This document shows positions 7,236 to 13,923 of a stretch of DNA of 16,075 nucleotides, piece after piece. The stretch is taken from the NCBI GenBank assembly GCA_002794515.1, contig PGTJ01000024.1:1-16075 (forward strand), written 5' to 3'. Position 1 is the first letter of the stretch, and each line of letters opens with the position of its first letter. Both the position numbers and the translations under genes were made by a program. Source of the DNA: Phototrophicales bacterium (lineage in GTDB: Bacteria; Chloroflexota; Anaerolineae; Aggregatilineales; Phototrophicaceae). The notes beneath the pieces were generated by a model, which made no database searches, was not told where the DNA came from, and saw only the letters and a list, made by a program, of their open reading frames with translations.

Positions 7236-8684
7236 TTATGGATGATGCTGATGGATGAACAACCCGTAACAGAACAAAATCTCCCCGTTGGGCGCAACCT
7301 CAAAATTGGCTTTTTTCATTTGGGGTCGGGCATGGCAGATGTGATGGCGACTGGTGTATGGAATCGGGTGATGATTACCGATTTGGGTTTTGCCGCCACA
7401 CCGATCGGTTTGTTGGTGAGTTTGCGTTATTTTCTCGCACCACTGGGCATTTTCGCTGGGCGTATCTCTGACCGCCGTGCCATTTTGGGGTATCGGCGTT
7501 TATTCTGGGTGTGGCTCGGACGCTTCATGATGGTCTTGAGTGTGTTTTTGCTCGGCTATCAGACCGCCGCCTTCATCAACGGAAGCCCCGCCACATTACT
7601 GGCATGGATCATCATCTCCGTAGCTATGTTGCTTTTTAGCTTGGGGAGTGCGCTGTCGAGTAGCACCTTTTTGGCGCTGATTTATGACCGTGCCAACCCC
7701 AAACAACGCGGTCGGTCTGTGGGTATTGTCTGGACATTTTTGTTGTTGGGTTTCACCGTTGGTGGCATCACCTTTGGTTTGATGCTCCCCAGTGATGTGA
7801 AAACACCGATGGATTATCTGCTCATGACAGGCATGAATACTATCGACTTTTTTAGCGCAGGACCGGGCTTCACCGCCGATTCCTTGCTGAATTTATTCGT
7901 CATGGCGGGGTTCATCTTGGGTAGTTTGTGGTTTTTCTCATTATTAGGCGAAGAAAAACGTACCCGTGCGGGTCTGATTGCCGATGGCAAGCCCACTGAA
8001 GCCGAGACCAATCTGCTCCACGACCTCAGTTTGGTGTGGCGCAGTCGTCCGATGCGCTATTTCGGATTTTATCTGGGGCTTTCGATGTTGTTCGCCTTCT
8101 CGCAAGATCTCATCCTCGAACCATTCGCGGGCGATGTATTCAATATGAGCGCCCGCGTGACCACCAAATTCGCCGCCTATTGGGGCAGTATGGCGATTTT
8201 GGGGACGATTGTCTTTTTATTCTTATCACGGCGATACAAATGGCTGACCAATTACCGCATGAATACCATCGGTGTTTGGATTTTGCTCATCACATTCGTC
8301 TTGTTCGCCATATCATCCATCTTCTCCATTCGGGGGATTGTCACACCCGCCCTCATCACATTGGGCATCGGCTTGGGGGTGTGGAATGTCGGCACATTGG
8401 GCATGATGATGGATATGAGTCCGCTGGGCAAAGCAGGCACATTTTTGGGCTTCTGGACGTTATTGGTCACATTCGCACGCGGTTTCGGTGTGAGTGGTGG
8501 TGGCATTGTGCGCGATGTGGCGCTGAATATCACCAATAACGTCAATTGGGCATATGGCATCGCCTTTGGATTAGGCGCGATTGGGCTTGGCGTGTCGTTG
8601 TATATGCTGAATCAGATCAATGTGCCTGTCGCTGATGCAAATCCTGTCAGCGCCGAAGTGGTCTTCGCTGGCGCGATGGATTAA
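7224..8684 (+). CDS. PucC/BCD-family major facilitator protein
   Basis: An integral membrane protein of about 486 residues that matches the PucC (LhaA/BCD) branch of the major facilitator superfamily, whose characterised members assist light-harvesting complex assembly or bacteriochlorophyll delivery. Family-typical stretches are the N-terminal LGSGMADV...NRVMITDLG, the loop GRISDRRAILGYRR, FLALIYDRANPKQRGRSVG, QDLILEPFAGDVF and, near the end, SGGGIVRDVAL. Alternating hydrophobic segments suggest about 12 membrane helices with a longer central cytoplasmic loop (around base 7950-8030). The start is uncertain: ATG 7224 has AGGA six bases upstream, while ATG 7251 would avoid coding through the 22-bp palindrome and still precedes the conserved region. 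No other photosynthesis gene is in the window, so the true substrate may differ from bacteriochlorophyll. The gene stands alone, with a control region before it and a terminator after it. Confidence 0.85.
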   Translation: MTCPLWMMLMDEQPVTEQNLPVGRNLKIGFFHLGSGMADVMATGVWNRVMITDLGFAATPIGLLVSLRYFLAPLGIFAGRISDRRAILGYRRLFWVWLGRFMMVLSVFLLGYQTAAFINGSPATLLAWIIISVAMLLFSLGSALSSSTFLALIYDRANPKQRGRSVGIVWTFLLLGFTVGGITFGLMLPSDVKTPMDYLLMTGMNTIDFFSAGPGFTADSLLNLFVMAGFILGSLWFFSLLGEEKRTRAGLIADGKPTEAETNLLHDLSLVWRSRPMRYFGFYLGLSMLFAFSQDLILEPFAGDVFNMSARVTTKFAAYWGSMAILGTIVFLFLSRRYKWLTNYRMNTIGVWILLITFVLFAISSIFSIRGIVTPALITLGIGLGVWNVGTLGMMMDMSPLGKAGTFLGFWTLLVTFARGFGVSGGGIVRDVALNITNNVNWAYGIAFGLGAIGLGVSLYMLNQINVPVADANPVSAEVVFAGAMD

Positions 8685-8697
8685 ACACACATACCAG

Positions 8698-8715
8698 CAG
8701 AGCATCCACGCTCTG
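8698..8715 (+). other. Small stem-loop after the PucC-family gene
   Basis: CAGAGC / GCTCTG form a perfect 6-bp stem with a 6-base loop, 13 bases after the stop codon. No T-run follows directly. It may contribute to 3' end formation or mRNA stability ahead of the T-rich terminator. Confidence 0.35.
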
Positions 8716-8747
8716 ATACAAGATGTATAAACGGCTAACCGCTTGGG

Positions 8748-8779
8748 CGCTGGGTAAACCCTAGTCGCTCTTTTTTTTT
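8748..8779 (+). terminator. Probable intrinsic terminator of the PucC-family gene
   Basis: An imperfect hairpin (GCG...GGG-TAAA-CCC...CGC, 8748-8768) is followed by TC and nine consecutive T bases (8771-8779). The long T-run and the position between two plus-strand genes support termination, although the stem is interrupted by small bulges. Confidence 0.6.
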
Positions 8780-8783
8780 CTGC

Positions 8784-8789
8784 TAACAT
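8784..8789 (+). promoter_or_regulatory. Possible extended -10 (TGC-TAACAT) of murJ
   Basis: TGC at 8781-8783 directly precedes TAACAT, giving an extended -10 form. The expected transcription start would fall about 7 bases downstream, at or next to the murJ ATG (8797). This implies a leaderless mRNA and would explain the missing Shine-Dalgarno. Confidence 0.4.
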
Positions 8790-8796
8790 ATGGCGC

Positions 8797-10404
8797 ATGA
8801 CAACATCACGCGCACTATCTAACAAACAAATTTTTTTATCGGCATTGGTCGTGCTACTGGGATTTTTAGCCAGTGGCGTTTTGGGATTTATCCGTACCGC
8901 CGTATTTTCTGCCACCTTTGGCACCAGCGCCGAATTAGATGCGTTTTATGCCGCCCAACGCATCCCCGAATTGTTATTCACATTGGTGGCGGGTGGTGCA
9001 TTGGGGTCGGCATTCATCCCCGTGTTTTCGCGTTATCTCAAACCCGAATCGCACGACCATGCGTGGCGGCTTGCCAGTGCCACCATGACCCTATCATTTC
9101 TGATTGCGGGCATTTTAGGGGCATTATTGGCGATTTTTGCCCCCCTGTATGTGCCGATTGCCGTTGTGCCATCGGCATCGGCATCACAACAAGCATTGGT
9201 CATATCGCTCACACAATTGATGATGACCACCACCGCCATTTTTGCCGTCAGTGGCTTGGTGATGGGAATCCTCAACGCACATCAGCAATTTGTATATCCA
9301 TCTCTGGCGCTGAGCCTGAACAACATCGGTCTGATCATTGGCGCGTTGCTCATCGCCCCCAATTTAACACCGTATGCGGGTCAGACCACATCCGCTAATA
9401 TTTACGGATTGGCATGGGGTGCGATTTTGGGTGCGAGTTTGCATTTAGCGGTGCAAATCCCTGGTTTATGGCGTATCAAAGCGCAATTGCGCCCATTATT
9501 GGCGTGGCGCTTAGAAGGTGTGCGCGAAATTCTGGGCTTGATGTTGCCCCGCGTGTTGGGGTTGGCGGTGGTACAAATCAACTTTTTGGTGAATGTTGCC
9601 CTCGCATCGGGCATGGCAGAAGGTAGCCAAACGGCGCTCAGTACGGCATGGTTCTTATTATTTTTTGTGTTGGGTATCATCGCTCAGAGTTTGGGGACGG
9701 TGATTTTTCCCACATTATCGGCGCTGGTCGCAGAAAATGATATGATCACCTACAAAGCACGCCTCGCATTAGCCATGCGGAGTGTGTTATTTTTGGCATT
9801 GCCCGCCACCGCAGGTCTCATCCTCATGGGTGTGCCGTTGGTGTCGTTATTTGAACGCGGTGAATGGACATCGGTCAGCACCCGCGCAACGGCATGGGCA
9901 TTAGCCTTTTTTGCGATTGGCATGGCGGGGCATAGCTTGTTAGAGGTGTTATCGCGGGCATTTTATGCGCTGGCGGATACATGGACACCCGTCAAAGTGG
10001 GAATCGCCTCGATGGTATCCAACATCATCCTCAGCGTGATATTCATCCAATTCATTGGCGATAAAAATTCGCTGGAAAATGGCGCATTTGCAGGGCTGGC
10101 GCTCGCCAATAGCCTGACGACATTGGTCGAAGCAGGGGTGTTGTGGTGGTTATTGCATCGGCGCGTGGGCGGATTTGATACTCGTCATATCCTCGATGGT
10201 GTGGCGCGTGCGGGACTCGCCACTATCGGCATGAGCCTTGTTGTATGGGGCATCACGCAAATCCTGACCGATATGCCGATGTTGCCCTTGCTGTTGATTG
10301 GGGCGGGCGGTGGGGCAATCGCCTATTTTATCTTCGCGCTGATGCTACGCATCGATGAACTAGACATCATCTTGGTGCGCCTCAAACTGAAACGCCGCTT
10401 ATAA
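8797..10404 (+). CDS. murJ: Lipid II flippase MurJ (MviN family)
   Basis: Flips undecaprenyl-linked lipid II across the cytoplasmic membrane for peptidoglycan synthesis. The 535 residues (normal for the family) begin with the typical MurJ N-terminus: a first helix ending GFIRTAVFSATFG, then LDAFYAAQRIPELLF and a second-helix motif AGGALGSAFIPVFSRYL. The Asp and Arg that line the MurJ cavity are present in these stretches. Later MOP-type features include a repeat of the gated core (LPRVLGLAVVQINFLVN) and SLGTVIFPTLS before helix 8. Hydrophobic segments run to the end, consistent with about 14 helices. The start is the ATG at 8797; no Shine-Dalgarno precedes it, and a -10-like element lies 7 bases upstream. 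The gene is monocistronic here, facing xseB. A wall-synthesis role fits any peptidoglycan-bearing bacterium. Confidence 0.95.
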   Translation: MTTSRALSNKQIFLSALVVLLGFLASGVLGFIRTAVFSATFGTSAELDAFYAAQRIPELLFTLVAGGALGSAFIPVFSRYLKPESHDHAWRLASATMTLSFLIAGILGALLAIFAPLYVPIAVVPSASASQQALVISLTQLMMTTTAIFAVSGLVMGILNAHQQFVYPSLALSLNNIGLIIGALLIAPNLTPYAGQTTSANIYGLAWGAILGASLHLAVQIPGLWRIKAQLRPLLAWRLEGVREILGLMLPRVLGLAVVQINFLVNVALASGMAEGSQTALSTAWFLLFFVLGIIAQSLGTVIFPTLSALVAENDMITYKARLALAMRSVLFLALPATAGLILMGVPLVSLFERGEWTSVSTRATAWALAFFAIGMAGHSLLEVLSRAFYALADTWTPVKVGIASMVSNIILSVIFIQFIGDKNSLENGAFAGLALANSLTTLVEAGVLWWLLHRRVGGFDTRHILDGVARAGLATIGMSLVVWGITQILTDMPMLPLLLIGAGGGAIAYFIFALMLRIDELDIILVRLKLKRRL

Positions 10405-10411
10405 ATGATGT

Positions 10412-10424
10412 TAGGTAGTACCTA
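10412..10424. terminator. Short inverted repeat between convergent murJ and xseB
   Basis: TAGGTA-G-TACCTA lies in the 41-base gap between the two convergent stop codons. The plus strand continues TTGTTGTCTT, only moderately T-rich. It could be a weak bidirectional terminator; the stem is short. Confidence 0.3.
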
Positions 10425-10445
10425 TTGTTGTCTTAAAGGTGATAG

Positions 10446-10661
10446 TTATCGCATCGGACGCACATCGCCGTCGTCGGTGATTTCGCTCACGCGCAGAGTG
10501 GCTTTTTCCAGTATCTGCTGGCAATATGCCGAGAGCTTGCGCCCGCGTTCAAACAGGCGCACCGATTCTTCGAGGCTCAATTTGCCTGCTTCTAATTCGC
10601 TTACCACCCGTTCTAATTCGGCAAACGCATCTTCAAAAGAGAGTTCGTTTATATCGTCCAT
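10446..10661 (-). CDS. xseB: Exodeoxyribonuclease VII small subunit
   Basis: Small subunit of exonuclease VII, which degrades single-stranded DNA bidirectionally into short oligonucleotides; several XseB copies pack onto one XseA. The 71-residue product has the family pattern: LSFEDAFAELERVVSELEAG, LSLEESVRLFERG, then CQQILEKA, that is, a two-helix hairpin rich in Glu. I chose the ATG at 10661 because it opens the conserved region (MDDINELSFEDAF); an upstream in-frame start at 10700 would add 13 unrelated residues. A GGAGG lies at 10674-10678 on the minus strand, a somewhat long 12 bases before the start. The gene overlaps the 3' end of xseA by 29 bases in another frame, suggesting translational coupling. 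Confidence 0.93.
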   Translation of the reverse strand: MDDINELSFEDAFAELERVVSELEAGKLSLEESVRLFERGRKLSAYCQQILEKATLRVSEITDDGDVRPMR

Positions 10662-11877
10662 GTGTGTTTTTATCCTCCACTCGTGCCACAATTTCGCCAT
10701 CTTTCAGGCGGATGGTGATGCCATCGCCCGCTTTAGCATCCAATTCTGATGTCACCCGACTTTTATCATCGCTTTTCAAAATAATCGCATAGCCACGCGC
10801 CAAAATGGCATCGGGATTGAGCGATATGAGGTTGGCATGTTTGGCGATGAGCCGTTCTTGATATAACGACAACCGATTGCTGATCGCTTTTTCGGCGCGG
10901 ATTTCGAGCGTATCGAGCCGTTGTTGCAGGTTGCGGATGGTCACGGTTGGCGAAGCCATCATCAACCGCCTTTGGAGCGATTCCAGCGCCTTGCGCTTAT
11001 CATCGAATAAATCATCCATCGCCGAATGGAGCAGGGCATCATAATCTGCCACCGCCTCGAAGAGCGTCTGAATATCGGGTGTGATGCGTTCTGCCCCTGC
11101 CGATGGGGTGGGGGCGCGCTCATCGCTGACAAAATCCACGATGGTGAAATCGGTCTCATGACCGACCCCCGTCACCACAGGGATTCGGCTATCCGCCACC
11201 GCTCGCGCCACCCGTTCATCATTGAATGCCCATAAATCCTCGATGCTACCGCCACCACGACACAATAAAATGACATCGGCATTGGTATGCTCATTCAGGC
11301 GCTGGATAGCACGGACGATTTGTGCTGGGGCTTCATCACCCTGTACCAATGTGTTGCTCAGGATGACATTCGCCAATGGAAAGCGCTTCCTCAATACATT
11401 CAGCACATCCTGAAATGCCGCCCCTGTGGCGGATGTCACCACGCCGATAGTGTGTGGATATTGGGGATATGTCCGTTTGCGGTCGGCATCGAATAATCCT
11501 TCTGCCGCCAATTTCGCCTTGAGCCGCTCGAATTGTTGATACAAATCACCCACACCCACCGGGCGGATAAAATCCACTATCAGTTGATAGTCGCCTTGTG
11601 GGGCATACACGGCAATTTTGCCAAATAATTCAAATGCGCCGCCGTCTTTGGGTTGTGTTGTCTGTCGTTGCACGGTGCTACGCCACATCACACAACGCAA
11701 TTGGGCATCTTTGTCTTTGATGGTGAAATACCAATGCCCAGAGGACACTTGGCGCACATTCGAGGCTTCGCCCACAATCCACACATCTTGTAAGACGGGG
11801 TCTTGTGTGAGCAAAATGCTGATATAGCGTGTAATTTCAGATACCGTTCTGGGTCGGTTTAATTCAGACATGGGCAT
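10633..11877 (-). CDS. xseA: Exodeoxyribonuclease VII large subunit
   Basis: Catalytic subunit of exonuclease VII, acting on single-stranded DNA in repair and recombination. The 414 residues are the usual size. An N-terminal OB-fold (about 8-110, with VWIVGEASNVR and GHWYFTIKD) binds DNA. The nuclease core starts at IGVVTSATGAAFQDVLNV (144-161) and carries GGGSIEDLWAFND (208-220) and GVGHETD (237-243), the conserved catalytic signatures, then a long coiled-coil region (about 270-360) that receives XseB, and a C-terminal segment with ARGYAI. The start could be the ATG at 11877 or the in-frame ATG at 11871; neither has a strong Shine-Dalgarno. It is followed by xseB with a 29-base overlap and is divergent from the small unknown gene at 11992. 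Confidence 0.95.
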   Translation of the reverse strand: MPMSELNRPRTVSEITRYISILLTQDPVLQDVWIVGEASNVRQVSSGHWYFTIKDKDAQLRCVMWRSTVQRQTTQPKDGGAFELFGKIAVYAPQGDYQLIVDFIRPVGVGDLYQQFERLKAKLAAEGLFDADRKRTYPQYPHTIGVVTSATGAAFQDVLNVLRKRFPLANVILSNTLVQGDEAPAQIVRAIQRLNEHTNADVILLCRGGGSIEDLWAFNDERVARAVADSRIPVVTGVGHETDFTIVDFVSDERAPTPSAGAERITPDIQTLFEAVADYDALLHSAMDDLFDDKRKALESLQRRLMMASPTVTIRNLQQRLDTLEIRAEKAISNRLSLYQERLIAKHANLISLNPDAILARGYAIILKSDDKSRVTSELDAKAGDGITIRLKDGEIVARVEDKNTHGRYKRTLF

Positions 11878-11904
11878 TATCCACTCATCTGGTCACATCT
11901 CTTT

Positions 11905-11932
11905 ATTGTATCCTATAATGACAACCTGTCTA
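11905..11932 (-). promoter_or_regulatory. Candidate promoter of xseAB
   Basis: On the minus strand TAGACA (11932-11927) matches five of six bases of the -35 consensus, and TACAAT (11910-11905) five of six of the -10, with a 16-base spacer. It lies 28 bases before the xseA ATG, in the right orientation. Confidence 0.5.
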
Positions 11933-11949
11933 CAAATTGCTAACCACGC

Positions 11950-11955
11950 TATAAT
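11950..11955 (+). promoter_or_regulatory. -10 box (TATAAT) of the small gene/bioY unit
   Basis: A perfect TATAAT sits 36 bases before the ATG at 11992. No recognisable -35 lies at 16-18 bases. The spacing to the start codon is nearly the same as for the TATAAT boxes at 13881 and 15176. Confidence 0.5.
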
Positions 11956-11991
11956 AGTGTCACTTCTATACATCGAATGGGAGCGTTGAGT

Positions 11992-12291
11992 ATGCCATAT
12001 TTTTTGAATGCCGAAGAACGCGAAAAATTACAAAACGAATTGGTCAAGATGAAATTTAACCGCGCCAAAGGCAAATTGCGCCGTATGGATAAAAAAGCCA
12101 AACTCGGCACGTATCGCAATGTGCAACATTCAGGCGAATGGATGACCACCTATGATTTGCCCTCGTTGGGTGTGCATGTTACACTCATCGAAAATCGTGA
12201 TTTAGGCACAGACGACCCCAATCAGCGTGTCAAACCCCGTTACGAGATGGTGCGCGTGATTGTCGAGCCGAATGCGGGCAACCGCACCTAA
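11992..12291 (+). CDS. Small basic protein of unknown function
   Basis: I do not recognise this 99-residue protein. The first third (about residues 7-38) is a highly charged helix rich in Lys and Arg, ending KLRRMDKKAKLG. The rest looks like a beta-rich domain with GEWMTTYDLPSLGVHVTLIE and a final strand MVRVIVEP. There is no signal peptide or membrane segment. I chose ATG 11992 because GGGAG (11979-11983) lies 8 bases upstream; the in-frame ATG at 11977 overlaps that site. A -10 box lies 36 bases upstream, and bioY follows 52 bases after the stop, probably on the same transcript. The basic helix could bind nucleic acid or ribosomes, but this is a guess. Confidence 0.8.
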   Translation: MPYFLNAEEREKLQNELVKMKFNRAKGKLRRMDKKAKLGTYRNVQHSGEWMTTYDLPSLGVHVTLIENRDLGTDDPNQRVKPRYEMVRVIVEPNAGNRT

Positions 12292-12343
12292 TGCACATCA
12301 TTTTATTGGAATAAAGTTTAACCAGAGGGATAAAAATAAGGAT

Positions 12344-12919
12344 ATGACAACCTTCAATCTCACACAAAATGATAAACAAGCACATGTAATTCAACGCTTA
12401 TTGGCGATTGCCACCTTCACAGCATTAACCGTGTTGGGCGCAAAAATCACCCTCGAAAGTGGCGAAGTGCCGTTCACCCTCCAGACGATGGTGGTCATGT
12501 TGGCGGGGATGGTACTCGGCGGGCGTGATGCCGCGCTCTCACAAATAGGTTATATCGGCTTGTTGCTCATCGGCTTGCCAGTGGATGCGCGTGGATTGGG
12601 CTTTGGCGTGTTCGCGGGTCCGACATGGGGCTTCATCATCGGGTTTGTGCCAGCCGCCTTTGTGATTGGGACGATTTGTGAACGCTTTGGCAATAAAATT
12701 TGGGTACATCTGATCGCCGCCAGCATCGGCGCGAGCATTTATTTCACCACTGGCACGATTGTCCTCATGTCGGTGACGGGCATGGCATTTGTGAATGCTT
12801 TTTATGCGGGGGTGGTCAAATTTGTGATGATTGATTTTGCCAAGGCGCTCATGGCATCGGCACTGGCGCGTTCGCCCATGCCACAAGCCTTTTGGGGCTT
12901 GCTCCGCAGAGGGCAGTAG
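12344..12919 (+). CDS. bioY: BioY, biotin-specific S component of an ECF transporter
   Basis: Membrane subunit that binds biotin and, with an ECF energising module, imports it. The 191 residues have the BioY hallmarks: VPFTLQT (42-48), LAGMVLGGRDAALSQIGYIGLLLIGLPV, then FAGPTWGFIIGF in the substrate-binding half, within about six hydrophobic segments. ATG 12344 was chosen because it opens the typical short N-terminal tail; the frame extends upstream to 12260 but would overlap the preceding gene. AGAGGGA (12324-12330) lies 13 bases before the start and AAGGA (12338-12342) is almost touching it, so the ribosome site is not ideal. No EcfA ATPase or EcfT gene is nearby, so it probably shares a module encoded elsewhere or acts alone. 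I see no convincing BirA operator. Confidence 0.93.
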   Translation: MTTFNLTQNDKQAHVIQRLLAIATFTALTVLGAKITLESGEVPFTLQTMVVMLAGMVLGGRDAALSQIGYIGLLLIGLPVDARGLGFGVFAGPTWGFIIGFVPAAFVIGTICERFGNKIWVHLIAASIGASIYFTTGTIVLMSVTGMAFVNAFYAGVVKFVMIDFAKALMASALARSPMPQAFWGLLRRGQ

Positions 12920-12936
12920 GGGATTCACGATAAAAT

Positions 12937-12958
12937 AGGGCGGATGACCCTCCGCCCT
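12937..12958 (-). terminator. Intrinsic terminator of fabI, possibly shared with bioY
   Basis: AGGGCGGA (12937-12944) and TCCGCCCT (12951-12958) form a perfect 8-bp GC-rich stem with a 6-base loop. On the minus strand it is followed by ATTTTAT, giving a fabI terminator 7 bases after its stop. On the plus strand the tail is GATCTGATTAT, so termination of bioY is possible but weaker. Confidence 0.7.
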
Positions 12959-12965
12959 GATCTGA

Positions 12966-13763
12966 TTATAATCCCGCCAATTCATCAGGATTGACGGTCA
13001 GACCCAAAATATGATACCCCGCATCCACATGGATGATTTCACCCGTCACCATACGGCTCATGTCCGATGCCAACCACAACGCCACATCACCCACATCATC
13101 TTGCGAGACCGATTTGCGTAATGGTGATGCCTGTTCAGCATATTTCAACATGGTACGCAACCCTGGCACCCCTGCCGCAGCGAGTGTTTTGATAGGACCC
13201 GCGCTAATGGCATTCACCCGAATCGCTTTTGGACCTAAATCATTCGCCAAATAACGGGTGATGGTCTCTAATGCCGATTTCGCCACCGCCATGACATGAT
13301 ATTTGGGCATGACTTTTTCGCTGGCATAATAGGTCAGGCTCATGATGCTCCCACCATCGGTCATCAATGGCTCGGCACGTTTTGCCAGCGCGATCAGGCT
13401 ATAGGCGCTAATATCCAATGCCAACTTAAAGCCATCCCGCGAAATATCCACAAACCGCCCGCCTAAATCTTCGGTGTTGGCAAAAGCAATCGAATGGACG
13501 AGGATATCCACCTTGCCGAAGCGATTTTTCGCCTTCTCGAAAATGGCATCGATATCATCATCTTGGGTGACATCACATTCTTCCACAAAATCACAACCGA
13601 TTTCTTCTGCCAATGGAAATACGCGCTTTTTCAATACTTCACCTGCGAAACTCAGACCGATTGTCGCGCCTTGTTCGTGCAATTTTTTGGTGATCCCCCA
13701 TGCAATCGAATTTTTATTGGCAACCCCAAAGACCAATGCCACTTTTCCATCTAACATGCCCAT
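12966..13763 (-). CDS. fabI: Enoyl-[acyl-carrier-protein] reductase FabI
   Basis: Catalyses the final NAD(P)H-dependent reduction of each elongation cycle of type II fatty-acid synthesis. The 265 residues show the FabI form of the short-chain dehydrogenase fold: the nucleotide-binding GVANKNSIAWGI (13-24), the Tyr146...Tyr155...Lys162 catalytic set in YYASEKVMPKYHVMAVAK, and RVNAISAGPIKTLAA for substrate-loop contacts. The start at 13763 is decided by GGAGG (13776-13772, minus strand), 8 bases before that ATG, and by the family N-terminus (MGMLDGKVALVFG); an in-frame ATG at 13811 lies inside a leader hairpin and adds 16 unrelated residues. The gene is monocistronic, with a leader hairpin (13783-13819) and a terminator. 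It matches FabI rather than FabK, FabL or FabV. Confidence 0.96.
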   Translation of the reverse strand: MGMLDGKVALVFGVANKNSIAWGITKKLHEQGATIGLSFAGEVLKKRVFPLAEEIGCDFVEECDVTQDDDIDAIFEKAKNRFGKVDILVHSIAFANTEDLGGRFVDISRDGFKLALDISAYSLIALAKRAEPLMTDGGSIMSLTYYASEKVMPKYHVMAVAKSALETITRYLANDLGPKAIRVNAISAGPIKTLAAAGVPGLRTMLKYAEQASPLRKSVSQDDVGDVALWLASDMSRMVTGEIIHVDAGYHILGLTVNPDELAGL

Positions 13764-13782
13764 AAAAATGCCTCCATTCATT

Positions 13783-13819
13783 GTGGACGGTGTGGCATTT
13801 CGTTTTGCCACATGTCCAC
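13783..13819 (-). promoter_or_regulatory. Long hairpin in the fabI 5' leader
   Basis: GTGGAC (13783-13788) pairs with GTCCAC (13814-13819), and TGTGGCA (13791-13797) with TGCCACA (13806-13812). They are separated by a 2x1 internal loop and closed by an 8-base loop. It lies between the fabI -10 box and its Shine-Dalgarno. It may be a regulator binding site or an RNA structure affecting stability or translation. Confidence 0.55.
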
Positions 13820-13840
13820 CGCAATAAAAAATGTGTATCT

Positions 13841-13846
13841 ATTATA
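13841..13846 (-). promoter_or_regulatory. -10 box (TATAAT) of fabI
   Basis: A perfect TATAAT on the minus strand, 77 bases before the fabI ATG. A weak -35 candidate, CTGACG, lies 18 bases upstream of it. The implied transcription start near 13834 places the 13783-13819 hairpin in the leader. Confidence 0.5.
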
Positions 13847-13880
13847 TGCCACACAAGACCAATTCGTCAGCGTCATGCGT

Positions 13881-13886
13881 TATAAT
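13881..13886 (+). promoter_or_regulatory. -10 box (TATAAT) of the hydroxyacid dehydrogenase gene
   Basis: A perfect TATAAT, 37 bases before the ATG at 13924, divergent from and 34 bases away from the fabI -10 box. No clear -35 element. Confidence 0.5.
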
Positions 13887-13923
13887 CGGTCGAGAATGGA
13901 TGTACATTTAAGGAGAAAATGCG

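Noticed and set aside
8690..8780. tRNA-like or other structured RNA gene
   Set aside because: Small hairpins exist but they do not form a cloverleaf, and no T-arm consensus GGTTCGAATCC-like core is seen; a terminator explains the region better.
11914..11919. Second TATAAT on the plus strand upstream of the small gene
   Set aside because: It lies 73 bases from the start codon, next to the xseA -10 box, and has no -35; the box at 11950 fits the spacing seen elsewhere.
12292..12343. BirA-type operator upstream of bioY
   Set aside because: A single half-site-like AAGTTTAACC is visible but no matching second half at the expected spacing.
13474..13827. Plus-strand open frames antisense to fabI
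   Set aside because: They are antisense to the conserved NAD-binding half of FabI and encode low-complexity products.
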